Below, one piece after another: positions 35,964 through 43,223 of a stretch of 64,000 bases of DNA. A program made the translations under genes and the position numbers. This stretch comes from Lichenicoccus sp964242335. GTDB taxonomy: Bacteria > Pseudomonadota > Alphaproteobacteria > Acetobacterales > Acetobacteraceae. The notes beneath the pieces were generated by a model. The model saw nothing but the letters and a program-made list of their open reading frames with translations, was not told the DNA's origin and did no database searches. Positions within the stretch are counted from its first letter, which is position 1, and each line of letters begins with the position of its first letter. Where the stretch lies: contig CAXTAY010000005.1 in the NCBI GenBank assembly GCA_964242335.1, positions 1 through 64,000 of the forward strand, written 5' to 3'.

Positions 35964-36656
35964 ATGGTCTCTCTCAAGAATACGCTGCTCGCGAGCTGCA
36001 TCATCCTCGCGGGCGCCGCCGGTGCGGCACGCGCCGACGTGTATCATGTGGATGTCTACTCGGGAGATATCGGCCAGGGCTTCGATGCCATGGCCGGCAG
36101 TGCGTCGTTGTTCACAACCGCCAACCACAGCCAGCACGCGACGTTCACCTACACCGGGACGTTGAACTTCTCCGATACCGCTGCGCAGAACAGCACGCCG
36201 ACGGGCGACCTGAACTCGACCTTCTTCGGAGCCGACGCGAGCGGGATCTCGAACTATGTCGACCTCACCGCCCCGCTTCACGCGGATTACGGGGATTTCG
36301 CCTCCCTGGGCAGCTTCCTCGCCTCCAGCGGCAGCGTCGCCGGCTACGGCTACGACTCGCTCTATGTCATCCAGAGCGAGATGCCCGCGGCCGGCGGCAC
36401 GAACCTGACGATCACGCACGACGACGGCGTGGGCGTCTATGCCAATCAGGCGTTGCAGCCGGGCACCACGACCGGACCGACGACGGCGGTGACTGAGACA
36501 ATCACGCTGCCGGCCAACAACCAGTACTCGATCGACTACACCCGCGAGAACGGAAGCCCTTCGGTGCTGCAGGTGGCGGTCCCCGAGCCGATGTCGCTGA
36601 CCCTGATGGGCGTCGGCCTGCTCGGCCTCAGCCTGGTCCGCCGCCGCCGCGCCTGA
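35964..36656 (+). CDS. PEP-CTERM sorting-domain protein (likely exosortase substrate)
   Basis: This 230-residue secreted protein has a signal peptide (about residues 1-23, ending AARA) and a low-complexity, Thr/Ser/Asn-rich body with few charges. The classic C-terminal sorting tag occupies 206-230: VPEP, then a hydrophobic stretch and a final RRRRA. Exosortase A should cut at the PEP motif after export. TGGAGG lies 5 nt before the ATG at 35964; an in-frame ATG at 35904 overlaps the sigma-54 promoter and is rejected. The body has no recognised domain, as is usual for these substrates. It is the only PEP-CTERM protein I found in the window. Confidence 0.9.
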   Translation: MVSLKNTLLASCIILAGAAGAARADVYHVDVYSGDIGQGFDAMAGSASLFTTANHSQHATFTYTGTLNFSDTAAQNSTPTGDLNSTFFGADASGISNYVDLTAPLHADYGDFASLGSFLASSGSVAGYGYDSLYVIQSEMPAAGGTNLTITHDDGVGVYANQALQPGTTTGPTTAVTETITLPANNQYSIDYTRENGSPSVLQVAVPEPMSLTLMGVGLLGLSLVRRRRA

Positions 36657-36670
36657 GAGAAAAAGGGGTC

Positions 36671-36710
36671 TGGGGCCTCAGGCCCCAGCGGGTCCAGGGT
36701 AGCGCCCTGG
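36671..36710 (+). repeat. Dispersed double-hairpin repeat, copy B
   Basis: A perfect 7-bp stem TGGGGCC-TCA-GGCCCCA (36671-36687) is followed by AGCGGGT and a second stem CCAGGG...CCCTGG (36694-36710). It lies 14 nt after the PEP-CTERM stop, between convergent genes, and matches copy A (4454-4499) in layout. It probably also terminates transcription. Confidence 0.7.
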
Positions 36711-36728
36711 CCTCACTTCGCCCCGTAT

Positions 36729-37688
36729 CTACCGGTCCACCGAGTCGCGATCGCGACGCTCGCTGACGTGCGGCAGCGAGACGTCGCAATCCTCGGACGC
36801 CTGCATCGAAGCCTCGCCGATCGCGACGTCGCCGGACAGGTCGACGGAACCGTGCAGGGATGCGTCCAGGTGATCGACATGCCCTGCGGCGAGCACGATG
36901 TCGCCGGAGCCGCTGGCGACGATGCTGACCCGGGACGCCTGCAATCGCTTGATCGAGATGTTGCCGCTTCCTCTCTGCGAGAGCTGGAGGTCGCCGTTCA
37001 GGCTCCCGATCGAGACATCGCCGCCTCCGGTCTTCTCGATAACGGCGGCGCCGGCGGCGTCGACCGCCGCGTCCCCGCCGCCGAGCAGGACGAGGTGGAT
37101 CGGCCCGGTGAAGGCGCCGAGGCGGACGGCGGTGTCGCCGAGCCGGCTCAGGGTCAGGGGCATGGCGGTCGGCACCTGCACCACGACGTCGGACGGCTCG
37201 CGACGACAGGTCTCGCTCAGCAACATGGCAGTGCCGCTGCCGACCAGACGCAAGCCGGTCTCGGCGGCCGGCACTCCGCTCGGCGTCGAGACGAAGACGC
37301 GGCCCGAGAGGTCCTGCTGCGGCACCAGGGTGATCGACCGGGCGCAGGAGAGCGTGATCTGCAGCGAGGCCCCGGCGGCGGTGAGGGCGGTGGCATCGCG
37401 GCGACCGGTCGGCAGCGTGGCTCCCTCGACCGTCCAGTCGAGCTGACCGATCAGCGGGATGCGGTGCAGCACGGAGTCGATCTCGTCCGCGGGGATCCTG
37501 TCGCTGCGGATCGAGCGGTGTGTCAGGTCGATGTCGAGGTCGGTGTCGCCCGCGTGCCCATGCTGCCGATGCTCGCCCTGTCGCCAGAACAGCAGTGGGA
37601 GGACGACCACGCCCGCCAGCAGCAGGACGGCGCGGCGGCGACGCATGCGGATGTCATCGGCGCGCGAAAGATCGGTGATCGGGAACAT
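36729..37688 (-). CDS. GIN-domain (DUF2807-like) envelope protein linked to psp
   Basis: This 319-residue protein has an N-terminal basic stretch plus hydrophobic helix (RRRRAVLLLAGVVVLPLLFW), giving an inner-membrane anchor or uncleaved signal. A long beta-solenoid-like region of short repeats follows (VDAAGAAVIEKTGGGDVSI, LQLSQRGSGNISIKRL, VSIVASGSGDIVL), which is the GIN/DUF2807 pattern. I chose the ATG at 37688, just after the pspC stop; an upstream ATG at 37733 overlaps pspC. It is the last gene of the psp run and may help PspC sense envelope damage; the function is inferred from position. Confidence 0.8.
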   Translation of the reverse strand: MFPITDLSRADDIRMRRRRAVLLLAGVVVLPLLFWRQGEHRQHGHAGDTDLDIDLTHRSIRSDRIPADEIDSVLHRIPLIGQLDWTVEGATLPTGRRDATALTAAGASLQITLSCARSITLVPQQDLSGRVFVSTPSGVPAAETGLRLVGSGTAMLLSETCRREPSDVVVQVPTAMPLTLSRLGDTAVRLGAFTGPIHLVLLGGGDAAVDAAGAAVIEKTGGGDVSIGSLNGDLQLSQRGSGNISIKRLQASRVSIVASGSGDIVLAAGHVDHLDASLHGSVDLSGDVAIGEASMQASEDCDVSLPHVSERRDRDSVDR

Positions 37689-37704
37689 GCCGTGCGGACC
37701 CTGG

Positions 37705-38094
37705 TCACTCGCCCATGCGGCGGAAGCCGCCATGCAGCTCGAACTCGTCCGAGGTCACGTAGGCCTCGATCCGCTTCAGCCTCGGCTCGAGCGCTTCCAG
37801 CCGATGCGCGAGCAGTGCGAACTTCTGTACCGGCGCCGGGCGTGCGGCGGCCGCGCCGGCGCGGCCGCCGAGGGAGGCACCGAAACGTGCGCCGACAGGG
37901 GAGGCGGCGCGCACCGGCAGGCGACGCAGCAGCAGCGACAGTGCCAGGTAGGCAAGTCCGGTCGGAAGGATCACGAAGATCACGCTCACCATCCGCACCA
38001 GCGGCAGCGGCAGGTCGAGATCCTCGGCAAGGCCGGCGCACACGCCACTCAGCATCGCGCCGCGGTCGCGCCGCCAGAGCCTCGCGTCATCCAT
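37705..38094 (-). CDS. pspC: Phage shock protein C
   Basis: This 129-residue inner-membrane protein has the PspC domain at its start (LWRRDRGAMLSGVCAGLAEDL), a transmembrane helix (VRMVSVIFVILPTGLAYLALSLLL) and a C-terminal coiled-coil tail (LEALEPRLKRIEAYV). It senses envelope stress and releases PspA from PspF. The ATG at 38094 has AAGGAG 8 nt upstream; a GTG three codons earlier (38103) is an alternative. It follows pspB by 12 nt. Confidence 0.9.
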   Translation of the reverse strand: MDDARLWRRDRGAMLSGVCAGLAEDLDLPLPLVRMVSVIFVILPTGLAYLALSLLLRRLPVRAASPVGARFGASLGGRAGAAAARPAPVQKFALLAHRLEALEPRLKRIEAYVTSDEFELHGGFRRMGE

Positions 38095-38106
38095 CGCCAC
38101 CACTCC

Positions 38107-38349
38107 TTAGAGGGACATTCGGCTGCGCCAGCCGGCGAGCTCGGAGTCGAGGATGCGCTCGAGATTCTCGATCCGCTGTTCCAGCCGCCGTGCCGTCTCG
38201 CCCATGTCGGCGAGCGCACGCTGCTCTTCCTGGCTCATCCCCTGCAGGTTCATCTCCCGCAACCGCCGCTCGTGCTTCATCCTCATGATGAAGAAGACCA
38301 GGGCGAACGGCGCGAGGATGGCGACCAGCGGGACAAGATTATCGATCAT
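38107..38349 (-). CDS. pspB: Phage shock protein B
   Basis: This 80-residue protein has one N-terminal membrane helix (LVPLVAILAPFALVFFIMRM) and a cytoplasmic, heptad-rich helix (LADMGETARRLEQRIENLERIL). Both length and layout match PspB, which forms the stress-sensing complex with PspC. It lies between pspA and pspC on the same strand. Confidence 0.9.
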   Translation of the reverse strand: MIDNLVPLVAILAPFALVFFIMRMKHERRLREMNLQGMSQEEQRALADMGETARRLEQRIENLERILDSELAGWRSRMSL

Positions 38350-38382
38350 GATCTTTCTCGGCTCTCGTGCAGTCCCGGGCGC

Positions 38383-39066
38383 TCAGGAGGCTGACGGATC
38401 GGTTCCCTTACTGCGCCGAAGCTTCGCTCGCAACGCGTCCAGCTCGCCCTCGACTGCCTCGTCCGCCTCCAGCCCGGCCAGCTCGTCCTGCAGCGACTTC
38501 CGACCTAGATCGTAGGATTCCGCGCGTCCTTCCAGCACGTCGAGATTGCGCTCGACCTGTTCGAAGCGGGTGAAGGCGTCGTTGATGCGCTCGTCATACA
38601 GCGTCTCGCGCAGCTTCACCCGGGAGGTTGCCAGGCCGTGCCGCGAAACCAGGGCCTGCTCGCGCGACTTCGCGTCGGCCAGCTTGACCTGCAGCTTGGC
38701 GATGTCCTCGTTCTGCTGCGCGAGGCCGGAGACGATCTGGGCGCGCTGCGCCTGCAGGTCCTCGCGGGCGCGGCTGACGTGCCCGCGCGCCAGCAGGGCA
38801 CCGCGCGCCAGATCCTCGCGCTCCCGGGACAGTGCGAGTTCCGCCTTGCGCTCCCACTCGGCTTCCTCGCGGGCGAGCATGTCGAGGCGGCGCTCGATCT
38901 CGCGTCGCTCGGCGATCGTCTGCACCGCGGCGGAGCGCACCTCGACCAGCGTGTCCTCCATCTCCTGGATGATGAGGCGGATGATCTTCCGCGGGTCTTC
39001 GGCGCGGGCGACGATCGTATTGATGTTCGAGTTCACGATGTCCGTCAGGCGGGAGAATATGCTCAT
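38383..39066 (-). CDS. pspA: Phage shock protein A (PspA/IM30/ESCRT-III-like)
   Basis: This 227-residue protein is almost entirely helical and charged. It starts with the amphipathic membrane-binding segment MSIFSRLTDIVNSNINTIVAR and the conserved EDPRKIIRLIIQEMEDTLVEVR. PspA restrains PspF in unstressed cells and forms membrane-repair assemblies under stress. It is first in the pspABC-GIN run and is preceded by a sigma-54 promoter at 39106-39122. Confidence 0.94.
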   Translation of the reverse strand: MSIFSRLTDIVNSNINTIVARAEDPRKIIRLIIQEMEDTLVEVRSAAVQTIAERREIERRLDMLAREEAEWERKAELALSREREDLARGALLARGHVSRAREDLQAQRAQIVSGLAQQNEDIAKLQVKLADAKSREQALVSRHGLATSRVKLRETLYDERINDAFTRFEQVERNLDVLEGRAESYDLGRKSLQDELAGLEADEAVEGELDALRAKLRRSKGTDPSAS

Positions 39067-39105
39067 GGGGTTCGTCCTGCACCGCGATGGCGATGCCAGC
39101 TACAG

Positions 39106-39122
39106 AGCATCCCCCGTGCCAA
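39106..39122 (-). promoter_or_regulatory. Sigma-54 promoter of pspA
   Basis: Read on the minus strand, the site is TTGGCAC-GGGGG-ATGCT. TGGCACG matches the -24 box fully and ATGCT matches the -12 box TTGCW except for one base. The GG and GC are 12 bp apart. The predicted start is near 39095, about 29 nt before the pspA ATG. PspF encoded next door is the matching activator. Confidence 0.82.
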
Positions 39123-39151
39123 CGCCGTCAGCCTCCGCTAACTCGTTGATT

Positions 39152-39163
39152 TGACGATCGTCA
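39152..39163. promoter_or_regulatory. Palindrome TGACGATCGTCA between pspA and pspF
   Basis: A perfect 12-bp palindrome lies about 60 bp upstream of the predicted pspA start and 28 bp before the pspF start codon. It could be the upstream activating site bound by PspF, or an operator for pspF itself. Confidence 0.45.
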
Positions 39164-39190
39164 TGCAGGCCCTCTTGCCTCTCGCCCGCG

Positions 39191-40288
39191 GTGACGCGAG
39201 ACTTCGCGCCGCTCACTGATGGCCTAGGAGACCAGGATTTGGCGCGTCCGGCCAATCTGCTGGAGGAGTCTGCGACGCCGCTGGGCGAGGCCCAGCCGTT
39301 CCGCGAGATGCTGGCGCATGTCTCGCAGGCGGCGCCGCTCAACCGCCCGGTGCTGGTGATCGGAGAGCGCGGCACCGGCAAGGAGCTGGTGGCGAGTCGC
39401 CTCGCCTTCCTGTCGCCGCGCTGGGACCGCCCGTTCATCAAGCTCAATTGTGCGGTGCTGGGTGAGGCGCTGCTGGACAGCGAGCTGTTCGGTCACGAGG
39501 CCGGCGCCTTCACCGGCGCCACGCGACGACGTCCGGGGCGCTTCGAGCTCGCCGACGGCGGCACGCTGTTCCTCGACGAGATCGCCACCGCGTCGCTGGC
39601 GGTGCAGGAGAAGCTGCTGCGCGTGATCGAGTACGGCAGCTTCGAGCGCGTGGGCGGCAGCGAGACGCAGCGCGTGGACGTGCGGGTGATCGCCGCGACC
39701 CATGCGGACCTGCCGGGCCTGTCGCGCACCGGCGCCTTCCGCGCCGACCTGCTCGACCGGCTGGCGTTCGACGTGATCGGGGTTCCGGCGCTGCGCGAGC
39801 GACGCGAGGACGTGGCCCTGCTGAGTGGCCATTTCGCGATACGCATGACGCGCGAGCTCGGCCGGGAGATGTTCGCGGGCTTCGCGCCGGCGGCGATGGA
39901 GATCCTGCGCGGCCATGACTGGCCGGGCAACGTGCGCGAGTTGCGTAACGTGGTCGAACGCAGCGTCTACCGGATGACGGAAGTCTCGAAGCCGTTGGAG
40001 CGGGTGGTGCTGGACCCGTTCCCGGCGCGGACGGTCGCGCCGGCGATCGAGCCGGCGCAGGCGCCATCCACGATGCCGGAGGTCTCGGCATCGGAACCGC
40101 GCGGGGAGGAGGGAGACTTCCTGTCGCGGACGAGAGCCTACGAAGCTGCCCTGCTGACGCAGGCGCTGCGATCCAGCCGTTTCAACCAGCGCGCAGCGTC
40201 ACGCGCACTCGGGCTGACCTACTACCAGTTCCGCCACCACCTGAAGACGCACGGCCTGCTCGGACGGGACGCCCAGACCGAAGCCTAA
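39191..40288 (+). CDS. pspF: Sigma-54-dependent activator of the phage shock operon
   Basis: This 365-residue AAA+ enhancer-binding protein lacks an N-terminal receiver or sensor domain, as PspF does. It shows Walker A GERGTGKE (58-65), the sigma-54 contact loop GAFTGA (105-110), Walker B GTLFLDEIA (124-132), HDWPGNVRELRN and a C-terminal Fis-type helix-turn-helix (NQRAASRALGLTYYQFRHHL). It starts with GTG and is divergent from pspA, which has a sigma-54 promoter. The linker before the HTH (about residues 275-310) is Pro/Ala-rich and longer than in E. coli. Confidence 0.92.
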   Translation: MTRDFAPLTDGLGDQDLARPANLLEESATPLGEAQPFREMLAHVSQAAPLNRPVLVIGERGTGKELVASRLAFLSPRWDRPFIKLNCAVLGEALLDSELFGHEAGAFTGATRRRPGRFELADGGTLFLDEIATASLAVQEKLLRVIEYGSFERVGGSETQRVDVRVIAATHADLPGLSRTGAFRADLLDRLAFDVIGVPALRERREDVALLSGHFAIRMTRELGREMFAGFAPAAMEILRGHDWPGNVRELRNVVERSVYRMTEVSKPLERVVLDPFPARTVAPAIEPAQAPSTMPEVSASEPRGEEGDFLSRTRAYEAALLTQALRSSRFNQRAASRALGLTYYQFRHHLKTHGLLGRDAQTEA

Positions 40289-40322
40289 GCGCCGAGATCC
40301 CCGGCCGGAGGCGGCCCGGCCG

Positions 40323-41246
40323 CTAGTTGATGACCCCGTTCACGCGGTTCGGGAAGAAGCCGTAGTTCGACGCCGCGCCGCCGCCATAGGCGATGTTCAG
40401 CACCTGAGCCGGCGTGCGCCGATAGGCCAGACCGTTGATGTCGTTCGGGATGAAGTTGTAGGCATTGCCGGGTATGCTGGTCCCGGCATCATCGACGACA
40501 CCCGACAGGGCCGAGCGCAGGTTGGAGATCGCGTCGGTGGCGACGCCCGCGCCGAGGTCGGACAGCAGGGTGCGGATCATGCCGGCCTGATAGCCCTCGG
40601 TGCCGAGCAGGCCCGCCGCCGCGGTGACGTTGTTTGGGTTGGTCAGCAGAGCCGCCGCCCCGGTCAACGCGGTGACGCAGACATCCTCGATCACGTAGGC
40701 GCCGAGCAGGAACGAGATCGGGTCGGCGAACGGGTTGAAGGTCTGGCCGGCGGTGATCAGCCCTGCCGCGATCGCCAGCGTGGTCCAGCTGGTCGACAGG
40801 TTGATGGAGGGCTCGGCGATCGCGGCCGCGCCCAGCGTCGTGCGGATGAACTCGACATGGGCGATCTCGTCGATCGCCAGGCGTTGCGCGTAGGATTCGA
40901 TCGCCGAGCCGTTGAACGGAACCATGCTGCCGCCGGTCACCGTGCCCTGGGTGCCGGTTCCGGTGAGCAGCGAGGCATTTAGCCCGCTGCCCGAGATCGC
41001 CCGGAGATAGTACTCGGCACCGAGATACTCGAAGTTCAGCGCGAAGTTGAAGATGTCGGCGTCGGTGATGGTGGCCGCCTCGGCAGCGCCGCTGCTCAGC
41101 GCGATCCCTGCAGCACCGATCGACGCCGCGACGGCGGAGCCGACCGCACCGGCACCGATCCGTTGCACCCATTCACGCCGCCCGGTCCGCGGCGAGACTT
41201 CTGAGGAAGTGGAACCGGCGGCGCCGGCAGCTTCGATGTCGAGCAT
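40323..41246 (-). CDS. Exported ferritin-like domain protein
   Basis: This 307-residue protein has an N-terminal twin-arginine-like signal (GRREWVQRIGAG, then a hydrophobic stretch to about residue 56). A four-helix ferritin-like domain follows: DADIFNFALNFEYLGAEYYLRAI, the EIAHVEFIRTTLG segment and VIEDVCVTALTGA, with Glu/His residues spaced as in di-iron or desiccation-related relatives. The C-terminus is rich in Gly/Asn (GGGAASNYGFFPNRVNG). It is probably periplasmic; a role in stress or desiccation is known only by family resemblance. It is convergent with pspF. Confidence 0.85.
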   Translation of the reverse strand: MLDIEAAGAAGSTSSEVSPRTGRREWVQRIGAGAVGSAVAASIGAAGIALSSGAAEAATITDADIFNFALNFEYLGAEYYLRAISGSGLNASLLTGTGTQGTVTGGSMVPFNGSAIESYAQRLAIDEIAHVEFIRTTLGAAAIAEPSINLSTSWTTLAIAAGLITAGQTFNPFADPISFLLGAYVIEDVCVTALTGAAALLTNPNNVTAAAGLLGTEGYQAGMIRTLLSDLGAGVATDAISNLRSALSGVVDDAGTSIPGNAYNFIPNDINGLAYRRTPAQVLNIAYGGGAASNYGFFPNRVNGVIN

Positions 41247-41339
41247 AAGACTGAGCCTCGCGAAATCGGATCGGTTGGGTATGCGGTCGGGAACCTCCGC
41301 GGTCCAGCGTCGGTTCCGGTCCGACGCGGCCGCGGCTCA

Positions 41340-41828
41340 TCAACTTTCCGCATTCACCGGTTTTTGCCGCCGGAACGGCCAGTCGATGACCTGGCCGCAG
41401 AAAAGCGCCCACCAGACCAGGACCGGCTGGAACGCCAGCCTCGGCGCATGATAGCCCCAGCCGAGCCGGCTGCCGCCGATCGCGATGCCGTCCAGCGCGT
41501 GCTTGATGTTCGCCGGGTACACGCAGACCGCGTACAGCGCCAGCATGATCCCGGCCAGCCGGCGCAGGCGCACGGTGACGAGTGCTGCGGCTCCCAGGAT
41601 CTCGCAGCAGCCGGTCGCGATCACGGTGGCCTGCGGGAGCGGCACCCAGTCCGGCACGATCGAGACGAAGGCAGCGGTCTCGCGCAGGTGGAGCGATCCG
41701 GCGATCAGGTAGATCGCCGCCATCGCCCAGCGCAGCCCGGTGCGCCAGCGTTCCCGGCTCGCGTCCGGTTCCCGGCTCGCGCCCAGTGCCCGGCTCGCAC
41801 CCGGTGGCCTCAGGCCGGGCTGACCCAC
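41340..41828 (-). CDS. DoxX-like small membrane protein (start uncertain)
   Basis: The C-terminal 127 residues form a clear DoxX-like four-helix membrane protein: IYLIAGSLHLRETAAFV, PDWVPLPQATVIATGCCEILG, YAVCVYPANIKHALDG and PVLVWWALFCGQ. The true start is unclear. The only in-frame ATG (41723) would cut into the first helix. The GTG at 41828 overlaps the aminopeptidase gene, gives 162 residues and includes a peptide encoded by three 18-bp repeats. I report the longer form with that caveat. It is probably co-transcribed with the aminopeptidase; function is unknown. Confidence 0.7.
   Translation of the reverse strand: MGQPGLRPPGASRALGASREPDASRERWRTGLRWAMAAIYLIAGSLHLRETAAFVSIVPDWVPLPQATVIATGCCEILGAAALVTVRLRRLAGIMLALYAVCVYPANIKHALDGIAIGGSRLGWGYHAPRLAFQPVLVWWALFCGQVIDWPFRRQKPVNAES
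41753..41806. repeat. Three tandem 18-bp repeats
   Basis: Three head-to-tail copies begin CCCGGCTCGC at 41753, 41771 and 41789. They differ from each other at two to five positions. The unit is six codons long and encodes a Ser-Arg-rich hexapeptide if the longer DoxX-like frame is used. Confidence 0.75.
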
Positions 41829-43072
41829 TCGCCCGCCCGCATCAGCGGCTCGCGTGCGCCGGAGGCGGTGATGCCGTCCAGGTCGATCTCGCCGGAGCCG
41901 ATCATCCAGTCGATATGGATCAGGCTGCCATTGGCACCACGCGACGCCAGGGCCGGTGCGTCCTGTCCGGCAGTGTCGTGCAGGCAGCTCGCGTAGGCCT
42001 GGCCGAGGGCGATGTGGCTGGCCGCGTTCTCGTCGAACAGGGTGTTCTGGAACAGCAGGCCGCTGCTGGAGATCGGCGAGGAATGCGGCACCAGCGCCAC
42101 CTCGCCGAGCTGCCGTGCGCCCTCGTCGGTGCCGAGCACGCGGTCGAGCACCGCATTTCCCCTGCTCGCGTGCGCCTCGACGATGCGGCCCGCCTCGAAG
42201 CGCACCTCGATCCCGTCGATCAGCGTCCCCTGGTAGGAGAGCGGCTTGGTGCTGCGCACGAACCCCTCGACGCGCTGCCGGTGCGGGGTGGTGAACACCT
42301 CCTCGGTCGGGATGTTGGGGATGCAGGTGATGCCGTTCGCCGCGGTCCCCGAGCCGCCGAGCCACTTGTGTCCGTCGGCTAGGCCGACGCTGAGGTCGGT
42401 GCCCGGACCCTGGAAGTGCAGTGCGGCGTAGCGACAGGCGTCCAGTGCCGCGGCGCGCGCGTGCAGCCGCTCGTCATGGGCGCGCCAGGCGGCGACCGGG
42501 TCGGGGCCGTCGAGCCGCGAGGCGGCGAAGATCGCGTCCCACAGCTTGTCGATCGCATCCTGTTCGGGCTCGTGCGGAAACATGGTGCGTGCCCAGGCCG
42601 GGGTCGCACAGGCGATGATGTTCCAGTTGATCGCGAAGGTGGTGATCAGCCCGAGCGAGGCCTGGTTGGCCACCGAGTTGGCCCGGTTGGCGCGCGCGAT
42701 GCGCTCGGGATCCTCGCCGGACAGCAGTGCCGGATCCTCGCCGGTGATGGCGAGGCGGGCGGCATTGTGTCGGAATGCCTGGGCGATGCCGTCGGCGAGC
42801 CAGGTCGCGGCGGTGTCGAAGGCGGCGTCGGGGGCGTAGCGGAAGCGGGCGCGCTTGGCGATCTCGTCGGTGAACAGGGTGGTCACCAGCGAGGCGCCCG
42901 CCTTGTAGGCGTGTTCGGTGATGCGCCGCACCAGTTCGGCCGCGTCGAGCGGTGCCGTGATCACCAGCTCCTGCCCTGCCGCGAGGTTGAGGCCGATGCG
43001 GACGACGACCTCGCCCAGCCGGTCGAGCATCGCGTCGCGCCGGGAGGCGGGGGAAGGGGTGCGGCCATCCAT
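41810..43072 (-). CDS. Aminopeptidase of the M29 family
   Basis: This 420-residue protein fits M29 (PepS/AmpS-type) metal-dependent aminopeptidases. It has ARANRANSVANQ, AINWNIIACATPAWARTMFPHE, the metal-site glutamate region CIPNIPTEEVFTTPHRQRVEG and YQGTLIDGIEVRFEAGRIV. Near the end lie the HIALGQAY and NGSLIHIDWMIGS segments with metal histidines. It releases N-terminal amino acids from peptides in the cytoplasm. The ATG at 43072 has GGAGGAAACC upstream. It is divergent from the class V aminotransferase. Confidence 0.92.
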   Translation of the reverse strand: MDGRTPSPASRRDAMLDRLGEVVVRIGLNLAAGQELVITAPLDAAELVRRITEHAYKAGASLVTTLFTDEIAKRARFRYAPDAAFDTAATWLADGIAQAFRHNAARLAITGEDPALLSGEDPERIARANRANSVANQASLGLITTFAINWNIIACATPAWARTMFPHEPEQDAIDKLWDAIFAASRLDGPDPVAAWRAHDERLHARAAALDACRYAALHFQGPGTDLSVGLADGHKWLGGSGTAANGITCIPNIPTEEVFTTPHRQRVEGFVRSTKPLSYQGTLIDGIEVRFEAGRIVEAHASRGNAVLDRVLGTDEGARQLGEVALVPHSSPISSSGLLFQNTLFDENAASHIALGQAYASCLHDTAGQDAPALASRGANGSLIHIDWMIGSGEIDLDGITASGAREPLMRAGEWVSPA

Positions 43073-43223
43073 GGTAGGTTTCCTCCGGAGCGATGCCGGC
43101 GCTTGTGTTCCGCTGCGCGTCGATCTCTTGTGGTGCCTCGGCCGCCCGGCTGCAACCGGGGACGGGCCGCCAGGAGAGCGCCCGGGGAGGCGCTCACGAA
43201 GGCTCAAGGGAGAAGCTCATCGC

